Below the pieces are notes generated by a model. That model did not search any database, was not told where the DNA came from, and saw only the letters and a program-made list of their open reading frames with translations. Source: Pseudorhodobacter wandonensis (GTDB taxonomy: Bacteria; Pseudomonadota; Alphaproteobacteria; Rhodobacterales; Rhodobacteraceae). From it: a stretch of DNA of 64,000 bases. Positions 52,027 through 60,967 of this stretch are shown here, piece by piece. Numbering within the stretch: position 1 is the first letter of the stretch; the number at the start of each line of letters is the position of its first letter. Location: assembly GCF_001202035.1 (NCBI RefSeq), contig NZ_LGHT01000031.1, positions 186,001-250,000 on the forward strand, in the 5' to 3' direction. A program made the position numbers and the translations under genes.

Positions 52027-52466
52027 TGAGCCCTACGTTCAGAGTGTTAGCGTCGGTAATGTGCGACGAGGTTCGCCGTGACATGGACGGAAGCGGGATT
52101 ATTCTTGGCGCAACTAACAGAGGGCCCGCGCTTGCGAATTGTGAGACTGTACTCCAAAGGCTTGGCTTCTACGTTGAAGGGGTGGCTGTTGATGTCGAGG
52201 AAGTTGTATTTCGTCTTCGAAATGTGGACGAGGACACTATCGTTTTCTCTGATACGATGACCTTTCCATATAAGGACGATACTTTGACGGTGCGCCCCGA
52301 TTTTGACTTTTCTAAAATGGAAGTTAATGTCCAGTTAATGTTAAACTTGCAAAATCTGAAATTTGAAAAGCCAGGCGTTTATCAGCTTGAGTATCAGATT
52401 TTGGACCAGCCATGGGTGGAAGTGCGGACTTACTTGTTTCCTCCCCAAGATGAGTTAGAAGCCTAA
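52026..52466 (+). CDS. Third gene of the HicAB operon, DUF6941-like protein of unknown function
   Basis: 146 residues beginning at an ATG overlapping the hicB stop. Features: MSPTFRVLASVMCDEVRRDMDGSGIILGATN at the start, then beta-rich sequence (FYVEGVAVDVEEVVFRLRN, DTLTVRPDFDFSKMEVNVQLMLNLQNL) and a conserved-looking GVYQLEYQILDQPWVEVRTYLF end. This resembles DUF6941-type proteins, but I am not certain. No membrane segments or nuclease motifs. AT-rich like hicAB. Its stop overlaps the stop of the converging transposase gene. Confidence 0.65.
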   Translation: MSPTFRVLASVMCDEVRRDMDGSGIILGATNRGPALANCETVLQRLGFYVEGVAVDVEEVVFRLRNVDEDTIVFSDTMTFPYKDDTLTVRPDFDFSKMEVNVQLMLNLQNLKFEKPGVYQLEYQILDQPWVEVRTYLFPPQDELEA

Positions 52467-52948
52467 GACCGCGCGACAAACCCGTGTTTCACCGGATTAA
52501 TCCAACAATACCGCACGCAGGCCCGAAACTCGGCGTCATTGCGGATATGATGTTCCCAGAATCGTTTTTGCCATATCCCCACCTCACCTTTCCGTAGGTC
52601 GGGGTTCACCCCGACTCTGCGAATCCGTTCGCCTCTTGCGCCGTAGGAATTTCGCGCCGGAGTCGGGGTGAACCCCGACCTACGCAGGTGCATACTGAAC
52701 CGCGCCTTTATCGCGCCCATGCGGGTGGAATAATCGCAATCGCCCCTCGGTAATTGCCACACGCAATGCATATGGTCGGGCAACACCACCCATGCCGCCA
52801 CGCCAAAGGGCCGCTTGGCGCGGGTGTCGCGCACGGCTGCCCGCAGCGCATCGATATGGGTGACCAGAACATCAGTTCCCCGCGCAGCCAGGGCGACGGT
52901 AAAGAACACGGCAGCGCCGGGGATCTGGGGGCGGATATAGCATGACAT
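52463..52948 (-). CDS. REP-associated tyrosine transposase (RAYT, Y1_Tnp)
   Basis: 161 residues from the ATG at 52948 (a TTG-like longer start adds six). HUH motif in VLPDHMHCVWQLP (H-M-H). The catalytic tyrosine is in RYCWINPVKHGFV, the conserved RAYT ending. GIWQKRFWEHHIRNDAEF precedes it. Residues about 89-122 are encoded by an inserted pair of REP sequences, yet the frame stays open and both active-site parts remain. RAYTs are domesticated IS200/IS605-type transposases that mobilise REPs. Confidence 0.88.
   Translation of the reverse strand: MSCYIRPQIPGAAVFFTVALAARGTDVLVTHIDALRAAVRDTRAKRPFGVAAWVVLPDHMHCVWQLPRGDCDYSTRMGAIKARFSMHLRRSGFTPTPARNSYGARGERIRRVGVNPDLRKGEVGIWQKRFWEHHIRNDAEFRACVRYCWINPVKHGFVARS
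52593..52684. repeat. Inverted pair of REP elements inside the RAYT gene
   Basis: Two perfectly complementary 25-nt arms at 52593-52617 and 52660-52684, separated by 42 nt. Each arm is itself a hairpin with stem GTCGGGG / CCCCGAC and a four-base loop, the usual REP form. Together they form a BIME-like unit within the transposase reading frame. Confidence 0.92.
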
Positions 52949-53165
52949 CCCCGCACCTTGCCGCAACTTGGTTAAGAAGCCGTTGAAATCTGTCAGCTTG
53001 CCAATTCTCTACCCATTAACAGGCGGTTAACGGGAAAGCATAAGCCCTTGGGGACGCTTAATAACCGGAAATGTCCGCGCGCGGTCAAACCGGTGAACAC
53101 GCACCCCCGCTTGCACCCTTCCTCGCACGGGGTTAAACGGGGGAAACGTTGAAAAAGGGGCCGTC

Positions 53166-53453
53166 ATGTCCATCGATATCGATACCGCGCGCAAGGTCGC
53201 GAAACTCGCCCGTATTCGGGTGGAAGAGGCGGATTTGCCCGCCCTCGCAACCGAACTTTCCGGAATCCTAGGCTTTATGGAGCAGCTGAATGAGGTGGAT
53301 GTAGAGGGCATCGAGCCGATGACCTCGGTCACGCCGCAGCGCCTGAAACGCCGCGAAGACGTGGTCACGGATGGCAATATTCAAGAACAGATTTTGAAGA
53401 ACGCGCCCGACGCGCGGGAAGGCTTTTTCGCAGTGCCGAAGGTGGTAGAATGA
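53166..53453 (+). CDS. gatC: Aspartyl/glutamyl-tRNA amidotransferase subunit C
   Basis: 95 residues with the GatC pattern [54 protein letters not shown], and [34 protein letters not shown] at the end. The start has GAAAAAGGGG upstream. It stabilises GatA-GatB in the transamidation of Glu-tRNA-Gln and Asp-tRNA-Asn. Overlaps gatA by 4 nt; gatB is not in the window. Confidence 0.95.
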   Translation: MSIDIDTARKVAKLARIRVEEADLPALATELSGILGFMEQLNEVDVEGIEPMTSVTPQRLKRREDVVTDGNIQEQILKNAPDAREGFFAVPKVVE

Positions 53454-54931
53454 CACATCTGAACGAACTTACCATCGCGGCCGCCCGTGACGCCCTGCGC
53501 GCCGGAGAAACCAGCGCCGTTGATCTGACTATGGCGTGCCTGAGCGCGATCGATGCAGGTGACTGGCTGAACGCTTTTGTCCATAAAACGCCCGAGATTG
53601 CGCTGGATATGGCCCGCGCCGCCGATGCCCGTATCAAGGCGGGGAATGCGCCCGATATGTGCGGTATTCCTTTGGGCATTAAGGATTTGTTCTGCACCAA
53701 GGGTGTAGAAAGTCAGGCAGCCAGCAACATTTTGAAAGGGTTCAAACCGGAATACGAATCGACTGTGACGACCCAGCTGTTCAACGCAGGGGCGGTGATG
53801 CTGGGCAAGCTGAACATGGATGAATTCGCGATGGGCTCGTCGAATGAAACGTCCTGTTATGGCAATGCGATCAACCCGTGGAAGGTTGATGATCGGCAAT
53901 TGACGCCGGGTGGCTCGTCTGGCGGTTCGGCTGCGGCTGTGGCAGCTGATCTGTGCTTGGCGGCAACGGGTACAGATACAGGCGGCTCTATCCGCCAGCC
54001 TGCGGCCTTTACGGGCATTGTCGGGATTAAGCCGACCTATGGCCGTGTCAGCCGTTGGGGCGTGGTGGCCTTTGCCTCGTCATTGGACCAAGCTGGCCCG
54101 ATGACCAAATCGGTGCGTGATGCGGCGATCATGTTGGGCGCGATGTGCGGCCATGACCCCAAGGATAGCACCAGCGCCGACTTGGCCGTGCCGGATTTTG
54201 AGGCGGCTTTGACCGGCGATATTCGCGGCAAGAAAATTGGTATTCCGCGTGAATACCGCATGGATGGCATGCCGGCCGAGATTGCAAAGCTGTGGGATGA
54301 CGGCGCGGCGATGCTGAAAGATGCGGGCGCGGAAATCGTTGATATTTCCTTGCCGCATACGAAATACGCGCTGCCTGCATACTATGTGATCGCGCCTGCC
54401 GAGGCATCTTCGAACCTCGCGCGCTATGACGGGGTGCGCTATGGCCACCGTGCGAACCTGAAAGCCGGTGATGGCATCACCGAAATGTATGAAAAAACCC
54501 GCGCCGAAGGCTTTGGCTATGAGGTGCAGCGCCGGATTATGGTCGGCACCTATGTGCTGTCGGCCGGGTTCTATGACGCCTATTACAACCGCGCGCGGCG
54601 TGTGCGGGCGTTGATCAAGCGCGACTTTGATAACGTGTTTGCGGCCGGTGTGGATGCGATTTTGACGCCGGCGACCCCGTCTGCGGCCTTTGGCTTGGGC
54701 GAAATGGCGAATGCCGATCCGGTGCAGATGTATCTGAACGACGTTTTCACCGTCACTGTGAACCTTGCGGGCCTGCCCGGCATTTCGGTGCCGGTCGGTC
54801 AAGATGCGCAAGGCCTGCCTTTGGGGCTGCAACTGATCGGCAAGCCGTGGGATGAGGCAGGTCTGCTGAATCACGCCTATGTGCTGGAACAGGCGGCGGG
54901 CTTTGTGGCCAAAGCGGAAAAATGGTGGTAA
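53450..54931 (+). CDS. gatA: Aspartyl/glutamyl-tRNA amidotransferase subunit A
   Basis: 493 residues. Amidase-signature catalytic triad K78 ([10 protein letters not shown]), S156 (PGGSSGGS) and S180 ([14 protein letters not shown]), with the family spacing. It supplies ammonia from glutamine for tRNA amidation with GatB and GatC. The C-terminal part ([26 protein letters not shown]) is conserved. The gatCA order with a 4-nt overlap is usual. Confidence 0.97.
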   Translation: MTHLNELTIAAARDALRAGETSAVDLTMACLSAIDAGDWLNAFVHKTPEIALDMARAADARIKAGNAPDMCGIPLGIKDLFCTKGVESQAASNILKGFKPEYESTVTTQLFNAGAVMLGKLNMDEFAMGSSNETSCYGNAINPWKVDDRQLTPGGSSGGSAAAVAADLCLAATGTDTGGSIRQPAAFTGIVGIKPTYGRVSRWGVVAFASSLDQAGPMTKSVRDAAIMLGAMCGHDPKDSTSADLAVPDFEAALTGDIRGKKIGIPREYRMDGMPAEIAKLWDDGAAMLKDAGAEIVDISLPHTKYALPAYYVIAPAEASSNLARYDGVRYGHRANLKAGDGITEMYEKTRAEGFGYEVQRRIMVGTYVLSAGFYDAYYNRARRVRALIKRDFDNVFAAGVDAILTPATPSAAFGLGEMANADPVQMYLNDVFTVTVNLAGLPGISVPVGQDAQGLPLGLQLIGKPWDEAGLLNHAYVLEQAAGFVAKAEKWW

Positions 54932-54967
54932 ACGCCAACGTTAAATCACTTGCTGTCGGAGTAGCCT

Positions 54968-55705
54968 ATGCGCTCGCTTAATGTTCTTGCGGCTGTTTTG
55001 GCCGTTGCTGCTTGTTCGCCTTCGGTCCCGGATAGCGGGGCCGGGGTCGGGTTTGGCAATTATTCCGATTACGTTCGTCAACGCGATTTGGGCCAAACGA
55101 CAACTGGCCAGCCCCAAAGTGCAATGCCCAGCCAGCCGGTTTTTTCGACTGACGCTGTTGGTGCGGCGATTGATAATGCCGCGTCGGGTGGCACGCCAAC
55201 GACGGGCCGTGTGATCGGGCAAAATCCGCCTGCGCCTTACGCTGCAACAGATGCCAACCGTCCGCGCGGCGATGCCCCTGCGGGCATCAAACAAGAATCA
55301 GGCGAGATGACCCGCGCGGCAGCCATTTCGGATGAGCAGGATTTCAAGGCTGTTTCCTCCAGAGAAACAATTGCGAGCAACGCCGAGCGTCTGGCCGAGC
55401 AGCGCGCGCAATATGAAGTGATCGCGCCCACGGCCTTGCCGCAGCGTGCCGATCAAAACGGCGCCAGCATTGTGCAATTCGCCCTTGCGACATCCCATGC
55501 GCCGGGTGTGAAAATGTACAGCCGTGGCGGGTTGTTTGCGCGTGACCCATTGAAAACATGCGCTAAATACGCATCACCGGACCTTGCGCAAGAGGCATTT
55601 CTGGCAAAAGGCGGGCCGGAAAAAGATAAAGAGGGTCTCGACCCCGATGGCGACGGTTTTGCCTGCGGCTGGGACCCGCGGCCGTTCCGTAACGCGCTGA
55701 AGTAA
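54968..55705 (+). CDS. Lipoprotein with C-terminal Excalibur calcium-binding domain
   Basis: 245 residues. A lipobox (AVAACS, cysteine 16) follows the leader. The middle is low-complexity, rich in Gln, Ala and Pro. The C-terminal 40 residues (LKTCAKYASPDLAQEAFLAKGGPEKDKEGLDPDGDGFACGW) hold the Excalibur EF-hand-like loop DPDGDGFAC with paired cysteines. Excalibur domains bind calcium at cell surfaces. GGAG lies upstream. Located between gatA and a peptidoglycan amidase gene, suggesting an envelope role. Confidence 0.85.
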   Translation: MRSLNVLAAVLAVAACSPSVPDSGAGVGFGNYSDYVRQRDLGQTTTGQPQSAMPSQPVFSTDAVGAAIDNAASGGTPTTGRVIGQNPPAPYAATDANRPRGDAPAGIKQESGEMTRAAAISDEQDFKAVSSRETIASNAERLAEQRAQYEVIAPTALPQRADQNGASIVQFALATSHAPGVKMYSRGGLFARDPLKTCAKYASPDLAQEAFLAKGGPEKDKEGLDPDGDGFACGWDPRPFRNALK

Positions 55706-55713
55706 CCAAGCCC

Positions 55714-56385
55714 ATGCCGCTTTCCCCCAATTTTGGCGAGCGGCGGGCCGGTTTGCTGCCCGAATTTATCGTATTGCATTACACGGCGATGGAAAGCTGC
55801 CAAGCGGCGGCTGACCGGCTGTGCGACCCTGCGGCCGAGGTTTCGGCCCATTACCTGATTGATTATGACGGGGCGCTTCACGCCTTGGTGCCCGAAACGG
55901 CGCGCGCGTGGCATGCGGGGGCAGGGCGGTGGCGGGGCTTGGATGATCTGAACTCTCGCTCTATCGGGATAGAGCTGGCGAATGACGGGTTTGAACCTTT
56001 CCCCGAGCCGCAGATGGCCGCGCTTGAAACCCTGCTTGCTGCCATAATGGCACGATGGTCAATTCCGCCGCAGGGGGTGATTGGCCATTCGGATATGGCG
56101 CCGGGGCGCAAAACTGACCCTGGTGCGCGCTTTGACTGGCAGCGCTTGGCGCGGGGCGGGCTTTCGGTTTGGCCACAGTTTGACGATGCCGAACCACCCG
56201 CATTGCAAGACTTTCGCGATTTCACGCTGGCCATTGGCTATGACCGTGACGCAAGCGATGATGTTGTGTTGCAGGCGTTTCGGCTGCGCTTTCGCCCGAT
56301 GGCCAAGGGGCCGCTTGATTCGACCGACCTTAAACTTGCACAGGCGCTTGCGAAACGCGTTGACGACAACGCTGGCCAAGCGTAA
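55714..56385 (+). CDS. N-acetylmuramoyl-L-alanine amidase (Amidase_2, AmpD/AmiD type)
   Basis: 223 residues, no clear signal peptide. Zinc ligands are expected at H22 (FIVLHYTAM), a His in ARAWHAGAGRW, and the C-terminal aspartate region IGHSDMAPGRKTDPG, which is the Amidase_2 active-site end. The family cleaves the amide between muramic acid and L-alanine. Lack of a leader points to cytoplasmic recycling of anhydro-muropeptides (AmpD role). The gene starts 8 bp after the lipoprotein stop and ends 10 bp before rnpB. Confidence 0.88.
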   Translation: MPLSPNFGERRAGLLPEFIVLHYTAMESCQAAADRLCDPAAEVSAHYLIDYDGALHALVPETARAWHAGAGRWRGLDDLNSRSIGIELANDGFEPFPEPQMAALETLLAAIMARWSIPPQGVIGHSDMAPGRKTDPGARFDWQRLARGGLSVWPQFDDAEPPALQDFRDFTLAIGYDRDASDDVVLQAFRLRFRPMAKGPLDSTDLKLAQALAKRVDDNAGQA

Positions 56386-56395
56386 GCCCGATCTC

Positions 56396-56808
56396 GCGCG
56401 GATGGCTGGATGACCGCGTGTTTGGCGTAGTCCCTTCGGGGAAACCGCCAGATGCGAGGAAAGTCCGGACTCCATGAGGCAAGGGTGCCGGGTAACGCCC
56501 GGCTGGGGTAACCCAAGGGAAAGCGCCACAGAGAAGAGAACGCCCTGCATGTCAGGGCAATGGTGAAACGGTGGGGTAAGAGCCCACCGCAGACGTGGCA
56601 ACACGGATGGCAAGGCAAGCCCCACCCGGAGCAATGCCGAATAGGGGCCTCACGCGGGCAGGTCTGGCAACAGATACCGCCGCAGGGACGCATCAGCCCA
56701 GAGGCCCGGGTTGGCAGCTAGATCCCACTGGTAACAGTGGGGCCAGAGGAATGGTCATCGAAGGGGCGAAAGCCCTGGAACAAAATCCGGCTTATAGGCT
56801 ATCCGCGC
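56396..56808 (+). ncRNA. rnpB: RNase P RNA, type A
   Basis: Long-range P1 pairing GCGCGGAT (56396) with ATCCGCGC (56801). It has the conserved GAGGAAAGTCCGGACTCC at about 56455 (5' P4 side) and, near the 3' end, ACAAAATCCGGCTTATAG. Internal hairpins such as GGTGCCGGGTAACGCCCGGC and CCACTGGTAACAGTGG fit the type A fold. The RNA is the catalytic part of RNase P, maturing tRNA 5' ends. The ends are approximate. Confidence 0.96.
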
Positions 56809-56952
56809 AATTCCGCTATATCAGGACTAATTTGGCCCCGTGCGCCGCAGCGCAGGCAAGGTATGAACAGCCCCTGACCGCAGGCTTTGACGGGGTTTCG
56901 GCTGCCGCCAAAATCTGTAAAGAAAAGATCAAAGAAAACTGGGAATATCGCG

Positions 56953-56981
56953 TTGACTCGGCGCCGTGTTATGGGCATAAG
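56953..56981 (+). promoter_or_regulatory. Probable promoter of rpmG
   Basis: TTGACT, 17-bp spacer, CATAAG, about 60 bp upstream of the rpmG ATG. Spacing and -35 match sigma-70 type promoters; the -10 is partial. Confidence 0.5.
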
Positions 56982-57041
56982 CGCGGCTCATAAGGATTTC
57001 GCGGGGAAAGTCTGTTTCCCTCGCACGCAGGAGAGATGACT

Positions 57042-57209
57042 ATGGCGAAGCCGGCGACAATCAAGATCCGCCTGAACTCGACGGCGGGCACCGGGCACTT
57101 TTACGTGACCAAAAAGAACGCCCGCACCATGACCGAAAAGATGGTTGTACGTAAGTATGACCCGGTTAAGCGTGAGCATGTTGAGTATAAGGAAGGCAAG
57201 ATCAAGTAA
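57042..57209 (+). CDS. rpmG: Ribosomal protein bL33
   Basis: 55 residues. The sequence [19 protein letters not shown] with [22 protein letters not shown] is typical L33. It lacks the CxxC zinc pair, so it is the zinc-independent form, as usual in alphaproteobacteria. GGAGAG precedes the ATG. It assembles into the 50S subunit near the E site. A terminator follows 27 bp later. Confidence 0.97.
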   Translation: MAKPATIKIRLNSTAGTGHFYVTKKNARTMTEKMVVRKYDPVKREHVEYKEGKIK

Positions 57210-57236
57210 GATCTGCCGAACCCTAACTAAGACGAG

Positions 57237-57260
57237 GCCGTGCCATTTGGTGCGGCTTTT
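57237..57260 (+). terminator. Intrinsic terminator after rpmG
   Basis: Stem GCCGTGCC / GGTGCGGC (two G-U pairs in RNA), loop ATTT, then TTTT. Confidence 0.75.
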
Positions 57261-57291
57261 GTCATTTCTGGCCGCGTCTTTGGGGGGCACG

Positions 57292-57813
57292 ATGCGACGG
57301 ATCATGATCGTTGGGCAACCGGGGGCGGGAAAGTCGACCCTGGCCCGCGCCTTGGCTGCCAAGACGGGATTGCCTGTCGTCCATATTGACCACATCCATT
57401 GGCAAGCGGGCTGGGTTGAACGACCACGCGATGAAAAGACCCGTCTGTGCAATATCGCCGAGGCAGGCGATAGGTGGATTTTTGAGGGCGGGCATTCGGC
57501 AACCTGGCCAAATCGCCTTGCACGGGCCGATATGCTGATCTGGCTGGATGTGCCGGTCTGGCGCCGCCTGGGCAGGGTGGCGCGCCGCACTGTAGCGCTG
57601 CATGGCCGCAGCCGCCCTGACCTGCCTGCAGGCTGCGCAGAGGGCTTTCACCGTGAGATGCTGCCGTTCTGGCGCTTTATCTGGCGCACACGGCACACGG
57701 AGCGCAGCGGCATTCGACGCCTTTGGGATAGCGCCCCCGCAGATAAACACCGCGTATATCTGTGCAGCAATTTTCAGATCAGGCAGTTTCTGCAAAGCGA
57801 CCTGCCCAAATGA
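57292..57813 (+). CDS. P-loop NTPase, adenylate-kinase-like (topology modulation type)
   Basis: 173 residues from an ATG after GGGGGGCAC. Walker A GQPGAGKST at 8-16; DHIHWQAGW and WIFEGGHSATW follow. This is the pattern of small P-loop kinases annotated as DNA topology modulation / FlaR-like proteins. The family lacks firm function. Monocistronic, separated from rpmG by a terminator. Confidence 0.82.
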   Translation: MRRIMIVGQPGAGKSTLARALAAKTGLPVVHIDHIHWQAGWVERPRDEKTRLCNIAEAGDRWIFEGGHSATWPNRLARADMLIWLDVPVWRRLGRVARRTVALHGRSRPDLPAGCAEGFHREMLPFWRFIWRTRHTERSGIRRLWDSAPADKHRVYLCSNFQIRQFLQSDLPK

Positions 57814-57839
57814 AAAGGGCCGCCCTAAGGCGACCCTTT
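57814..57839. terminator. Bidirectional hairpin between convergent genes
   Basis: AAAGGGCCGCC and GGCGACCCTTT around CTAA, one mismatch in the stem; T and A ends serve both directions. Confidence 0.65.
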
Positions 57840-57860
57840 AACGTCTAGGCTGTTAACCGT

Positions 57861-58640
57861 TCACTCGCGGTTGCCAAGGAACGACAGCAAGAACATGAAC
57901 ATGTTGATGAAGTCGAGGTACAGGCGCAGCGCGCCCATGATAGCCGACTTGCCCAACCACTCGCTGTCGCCATGCTGGGCGTGCGCGATATACTCGTTCT
58001 TGATCGACTGGGTGTCATAGGCGGTCAGACCAGCAAAGATCAGCACGCCGATGGTCGAGATGGCGAATGCCAGTGCCGAAGACGCGAGGAAGATGTTGAC
58101 AACCATCGCCACCAACAGCCCGATCAGGCCCATCATCAAGAACGTGCCCATGCCGGACAGGTTCTTTTTGGTGGTGTAACCGTAGAGCGACAGACCCGCA
58201 AAGGCGATCGAGGTGATCAGGAAGGTCTGCGCGATCGAAGCCCCGGTATAGACGAGGAAAATCGACGACAGCGACACGCCCATCAACGCGGCATAGACAT
58301 AAAAGAACAGCTGTGCTGCGCTAGTGGACAGGCGGTTGATCACGGCGCCAAAGGCAAAAACCATGACAAGCGGTGCAAACATCACCACCCACTTCAGCGG
58401 CGACAGATAGATTGCTTGGCCAAGGCTGGTCAGCATCGTGCCATTGCCCATCTGCACCGTTGCCAGTGCTGGGTCGGTCGTCGTAGCAAGACCCGCAATC
58501 GCCCAAGCTGCAGCGCCCGTCAGCAACATGCCAACCGACATCAGCCCGTAAACTTTGTTCATGTGGGCGCGAAGCCCGACATCGATCTGCGCGCTACGGG
58601 TGCCTGCGCCGACCGAATTGATGGTTTGATACTCAGCCAT
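57861..58640 (-). CDS. Bax inhibitor-1 / YccA family membrane protein
   Basis: 259 residues with seven hydrophobic helices. The sequence MLLTGAAAWAIAGLA, then LFFYVYAALMGVSLSSIFLVYTGASIAQTFLITSIAFAGLSLYGYTTKKNL and the C-terminal YLDFINMFMFLLSFLGNRE, is the YccA/BI-1 (TMBIM) pattern. CGGAGGC lies before the ATG. Family members are pH- and calcium-sensitive channels, and YccA interacts with FtsH in E. coli. Confidence 0.93.
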   Translation of the reverse strand: MAEYQTINSVGAGTRSAQIDVGLRAHMNKVYGLMSVGMLLTGAAAWAIAGLATTTDPALATVQMGNGTMLTSLGQAIYLSPLKWVVMFAPLVMVFAFGAVINRLSTSAAQLFFYVYAALMGVSLSSIFLVYTGASIAQTFLITSIAFAGLSLYGYTTKKNLSGMGTFLMMGLIGLLVAMVVNIFLASSALAFAISTIGVLIFAGLTAYDTQSIKNEYIAHAQHGDSEWLGKSAIMGALRLYLDFINMFMFLLSFLGNRE

Positions 58641-58797
58641 AAAAGCCTCCGTTAGAATTCAGGATTGGCCCTGCACAGAATGCAAATCCAATTATTTAAT
58701 GATATTGGGGGCTGGGGCTGCAATATCAAGTGTTCAGTACGGCAAAAGGTCAATTTAGGCATAAGTTTTTGCGCACAAAGGCAAGGCCTTGGCTATT

Positions 58798-59025
58798 TTA
58801 GACCAACCAATGCTTTGGCACATCCCACAGCTTGCGCCGGCTTTCGCTTTCGGCCTCGGCCGGGGTCAGGCCGATATCGCGCAGCAGTTCGGGGCTGAGC
58901 AGCCCGAGTGAGCGGCGTTGACGCCGCAGACCAAGCGCAAGGCGCAGCGCTTTCCAATAGCGCTGGCCCCAAAACATATGCGGGCGTACCGGGGGGCAAG
59001 CCTCATGTGTTGAAATCTGTGCCAT
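58798..59025 (-). CDS. DUF1127 domain protein
   Basis: 75 residues. The C-terminal LSPELLRDIGLTPAEAESESRRKLWDVPKHWL with the upstream arginine-rich helix is the DUF1127 (YjiS-like) motif. Small proteins of this family are numerous in alphaproteobacteria; some bind RNA and affect phosphate, stress or sRNA turnover. It is divergent from the LysR gene, which may control it. The start is the ATG nearest the LysR promoter region. Confidence 0.88.
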   Translation of the reverse strand: MAQISTHEACPPVRPHMFWGQRYWKALRLALGLRRQRRSLGLLSPELLRDIGLTPAEAESESRRKLWDVPKHWLV

Positions 59026-59142
59026 GATACATTCCTATTCATGATTTTTTTTAGGGTGGTCCATTCCAGTCATTGATTTATGCCGCAGGCCGACGCATCA
59101 TGGAAATGAATGATTGTTGGCCATAACCGCACGGATATTGAT

Positions 59143-60003
59143 ATGTCGCGAAATCTTGAAACTGCTGCCCTGCGTGCCGTCCTAGCTGTGGCCGACACAG
59201 GCGGCGTGACCCGTGCGGCAGGGCTGCTTAGCCTTACGCAATCGGCGGTTTCCATGCAGATCCGTCGGCTTGAAGAGGCGCTGGGGGTGCAGTTGTTCAT
59301 CCGTGCCGCGCGCAAGATGGAGCCGTCACCCGAGGGCGAAAAACTGATTTCCTATGCGCGCCGGATCATGGTGCTGAATGATGAATTGCTGATGCGCCTT
59401 TCCCCTGAAAGCTTTGACGCCGAGCTGCGGCTGGGGGTGCCTTATGATATCGTTGCGCCGCAGATTCCGAATATTCTGCGCGACCTGTCGATCGGCTTCC
59501 CGAAAATGCGAATCAATCTGGTGTCGTCTTACAGCCGTACCCTGAAACAAGACTTTCAGGCGGGCGAGTTTGATATGATTCTGACAACCGAATTTCCACC
59601 GCCCGAAGGCGTGGAGGTTCTGGCAAAACGCCGCCTTGTCTGGATAGGGTCGGCCGATCAGCGCGCTGTTGCAAGCCGCCCGCTGCGCCTTGCGTTCAAG
59701 GAAACATGCCTTTTCCGCCCGGTCGCCCATGCCGCCTTGGATGCGGCCGGAATTGCGTGGGAAAATGCATTTGATGGCGATAGCGAAACCGTGGTCGAGG
59801 CAACCGTCGCCGCGGGTCTTGGCCTGTCGGTGCGGATCGAAGGCCTGGTGGCGCAGGGCGGTTGTGTCGCAATCGGCCCCGAGGCAGGGCTGCCCGAACT
59901 CGGCCACTCCTGCATTTGTCTTTATGACAACGGACAAGCCAAAGGCGCATTGGCCGATGCCTTGCGTGCGGCCCTGCGGTCAAGTTACGGCGCGGCGGAC
60001 TAG
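59143..60003 (+). CDS. LysR-family transcriptional regulator
   Basis: 286 residues from 59143 (GGA seven bases upstream); an ATG at 59110 would add 11. The N-terminal HTH (LETAALRAVLAVADTGGVTRAAGLLSLTQSAVSMQIRRLEEALGVQLFIRAARKMEPSPEGEKLI) is canonical. The C-terminal region is a periplasmic-binding-like effector domain. It is divergent from the DUF1127 gene, whose promoter it may control. A hairpin separates it from the convergent transglycosylase gene. Confidence 0.92.
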   Translation: MSRNLETAALRAVLAVADTGGVTRAAGLLSLTQSAVSMQIRRLEEALGVQLFIRAARKMEPSPEGEKLISYARRIMVLNDELLMRLSPESFDAELRLGVPYDIVAPQIPNILRDLSIGFPKMRINLVSSYSRTLKQDFQAGEFDMILTTEFPPPEGVEVLAKRRLVWIGSADQRAVASRPLRLAFKETCLFRPVAHAALDAAGIAWENAFDGDSETVVEATVAAGLGLSVRIEGLVAQGGCVAIGPEAGLPELGHSCICLYDNGQAKGALADALRAALRSSYGAAD

Positions 60004-60032
60004 GGCTGCTTTGGCTGGTCGGCCAAACAGCC
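60004..60032. terminator. Bidirectional hairpin, LysR / transglycosylase genes
   Basis: GGCTG-c-TTTGGC ... GCCAAA-CAGCC, stem of 11 pairs with one bulge, between convergent genes; a short TTT follows. Confidence 0.6.
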
Positions 60033-60043
60033 GTTTCATCGGC

Positions 60044-60844
60044 CTATTTGTCGATTCGCGCGCCCATGATCGAAATTGCTTCTTGATACACGCTCGCCGC
60101 GTTCCATTCCTTTATCACGGCATAGTTGGGCTGGCCTTTTTGATAGCCTTGGCCGGGCCGCCAGCCCTTTTGGCGCAGATAGTTGGCGGTTGACGCCAGC
60201 GCGTCGACACGGTTATTCAAATCCACCCGCCCGTTGCCATCGCCGTCTACCCCGTATTTCAGCGCATTCCCGGGCAAAAACTGCGTGTGCCCCCATTCGC
60301 CATGTTTCGCCCCCACCGATTGCGACGTGATCGACCCGCGATCGACGAGCATTAGCGCGGCCATCATGTGGGGGCGAAAGAAATCGGACCGGCGGCAATC
60401 ATAGGTAAGGGTTGAAATCGCCGAAACGATATTGGTGCCGCCCATATAGCCGCCAAAGGCCGTTTCCATACCGTGAATGGCAATCAGTACCCCTGCAGGA
60501 ACGCCATACTGGCGCTCTAGCGCGGCATAAAGCGCGGCATTTTTCGCCTTTTGCCCGCGGCCCTGTTTCACAATCGTATCCGCGCCACGCACCTGCATGA
60601 ACTTGTCGATCGTGTATTTAAAGCTTTTCTGATTGCGGTCCGCTGAAATGGTTTCGCGCGAATAGCTGCTGGCCTGTAGCGCGGCAAGACCCTTGGCACC
60701 GACCCCTTGTGCGGCAGCTTCGGCGGCAATCTCAGCTTTCCACGCCTCATATCCCCCGGCCGAATTTGAACAAGATGCCGCGAAAGCAGCGCTGCTTGCG
60801 CCAGAAATCAACAACGCCAATAACACAGGTTTCCAAATCGACAT
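60044..60844 (-). CDS. Lytic murein transglycosylase, MltB type (SLT_2)
   Basis: 266 residues from the ATG at 60844, with GAGGAG upstream. A Sec leader (VLLALLISGASSAAFA) follows. The catalytic glutamate is in HGMETAFGGYMG, and the conserved end is GEWGHTQFLPGNALKYGVDGDGNGRVDLNNRVDALASTANYL. Such enzymes cleave glycan strands to 1,6-anhydro muropeptides in the periplasm. A TTG fifteen bases upstream would delete the ribosome site and is rejected. Confidence 0.93.
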   Translation of the reverse strand: MSIWKPVLLALLISGASSAAFAASCSNSAGGYEAWKAEIAAEAAAQGVGAKGLAALQASSYSRETISADRNQKSFKYTIDKFMQVRGADTIVKQGRGQKAKNAALYAALERQYGVPAGVLIAIHGMETAFGGYMGGTNIVSAISTLTYDCRRSDFFRPHMMAALMLVDRGSITSQSVGAKHGEWGHTQFLPGNALKYGVDGDGNGRVDLNNRVDALASTANYLRQKGWRPGQGYQKGQPNYAVIKEWNAASVYQEAISIMGARIDK

Positions 60845-60967
60845 CTTTGCACTCCTCAATCAAACCCGGCCGAGTTTAAGGTTAACCCGCAGCCTTGCAA
60901 GGGTTTGATTTGAACGGCTTACGCTTTGCTCATAATCTTGCCGGAATTGGCAGGGTAGGGCGCGCCA

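Noticed and set aside
51166-52966. Insert considered as prophage or integrative element
   Set aside because: No integrase, phage structural gene, attachment-site duplication or tRNA border is seen; only a toxin-antitoxin trio and a RAYT.
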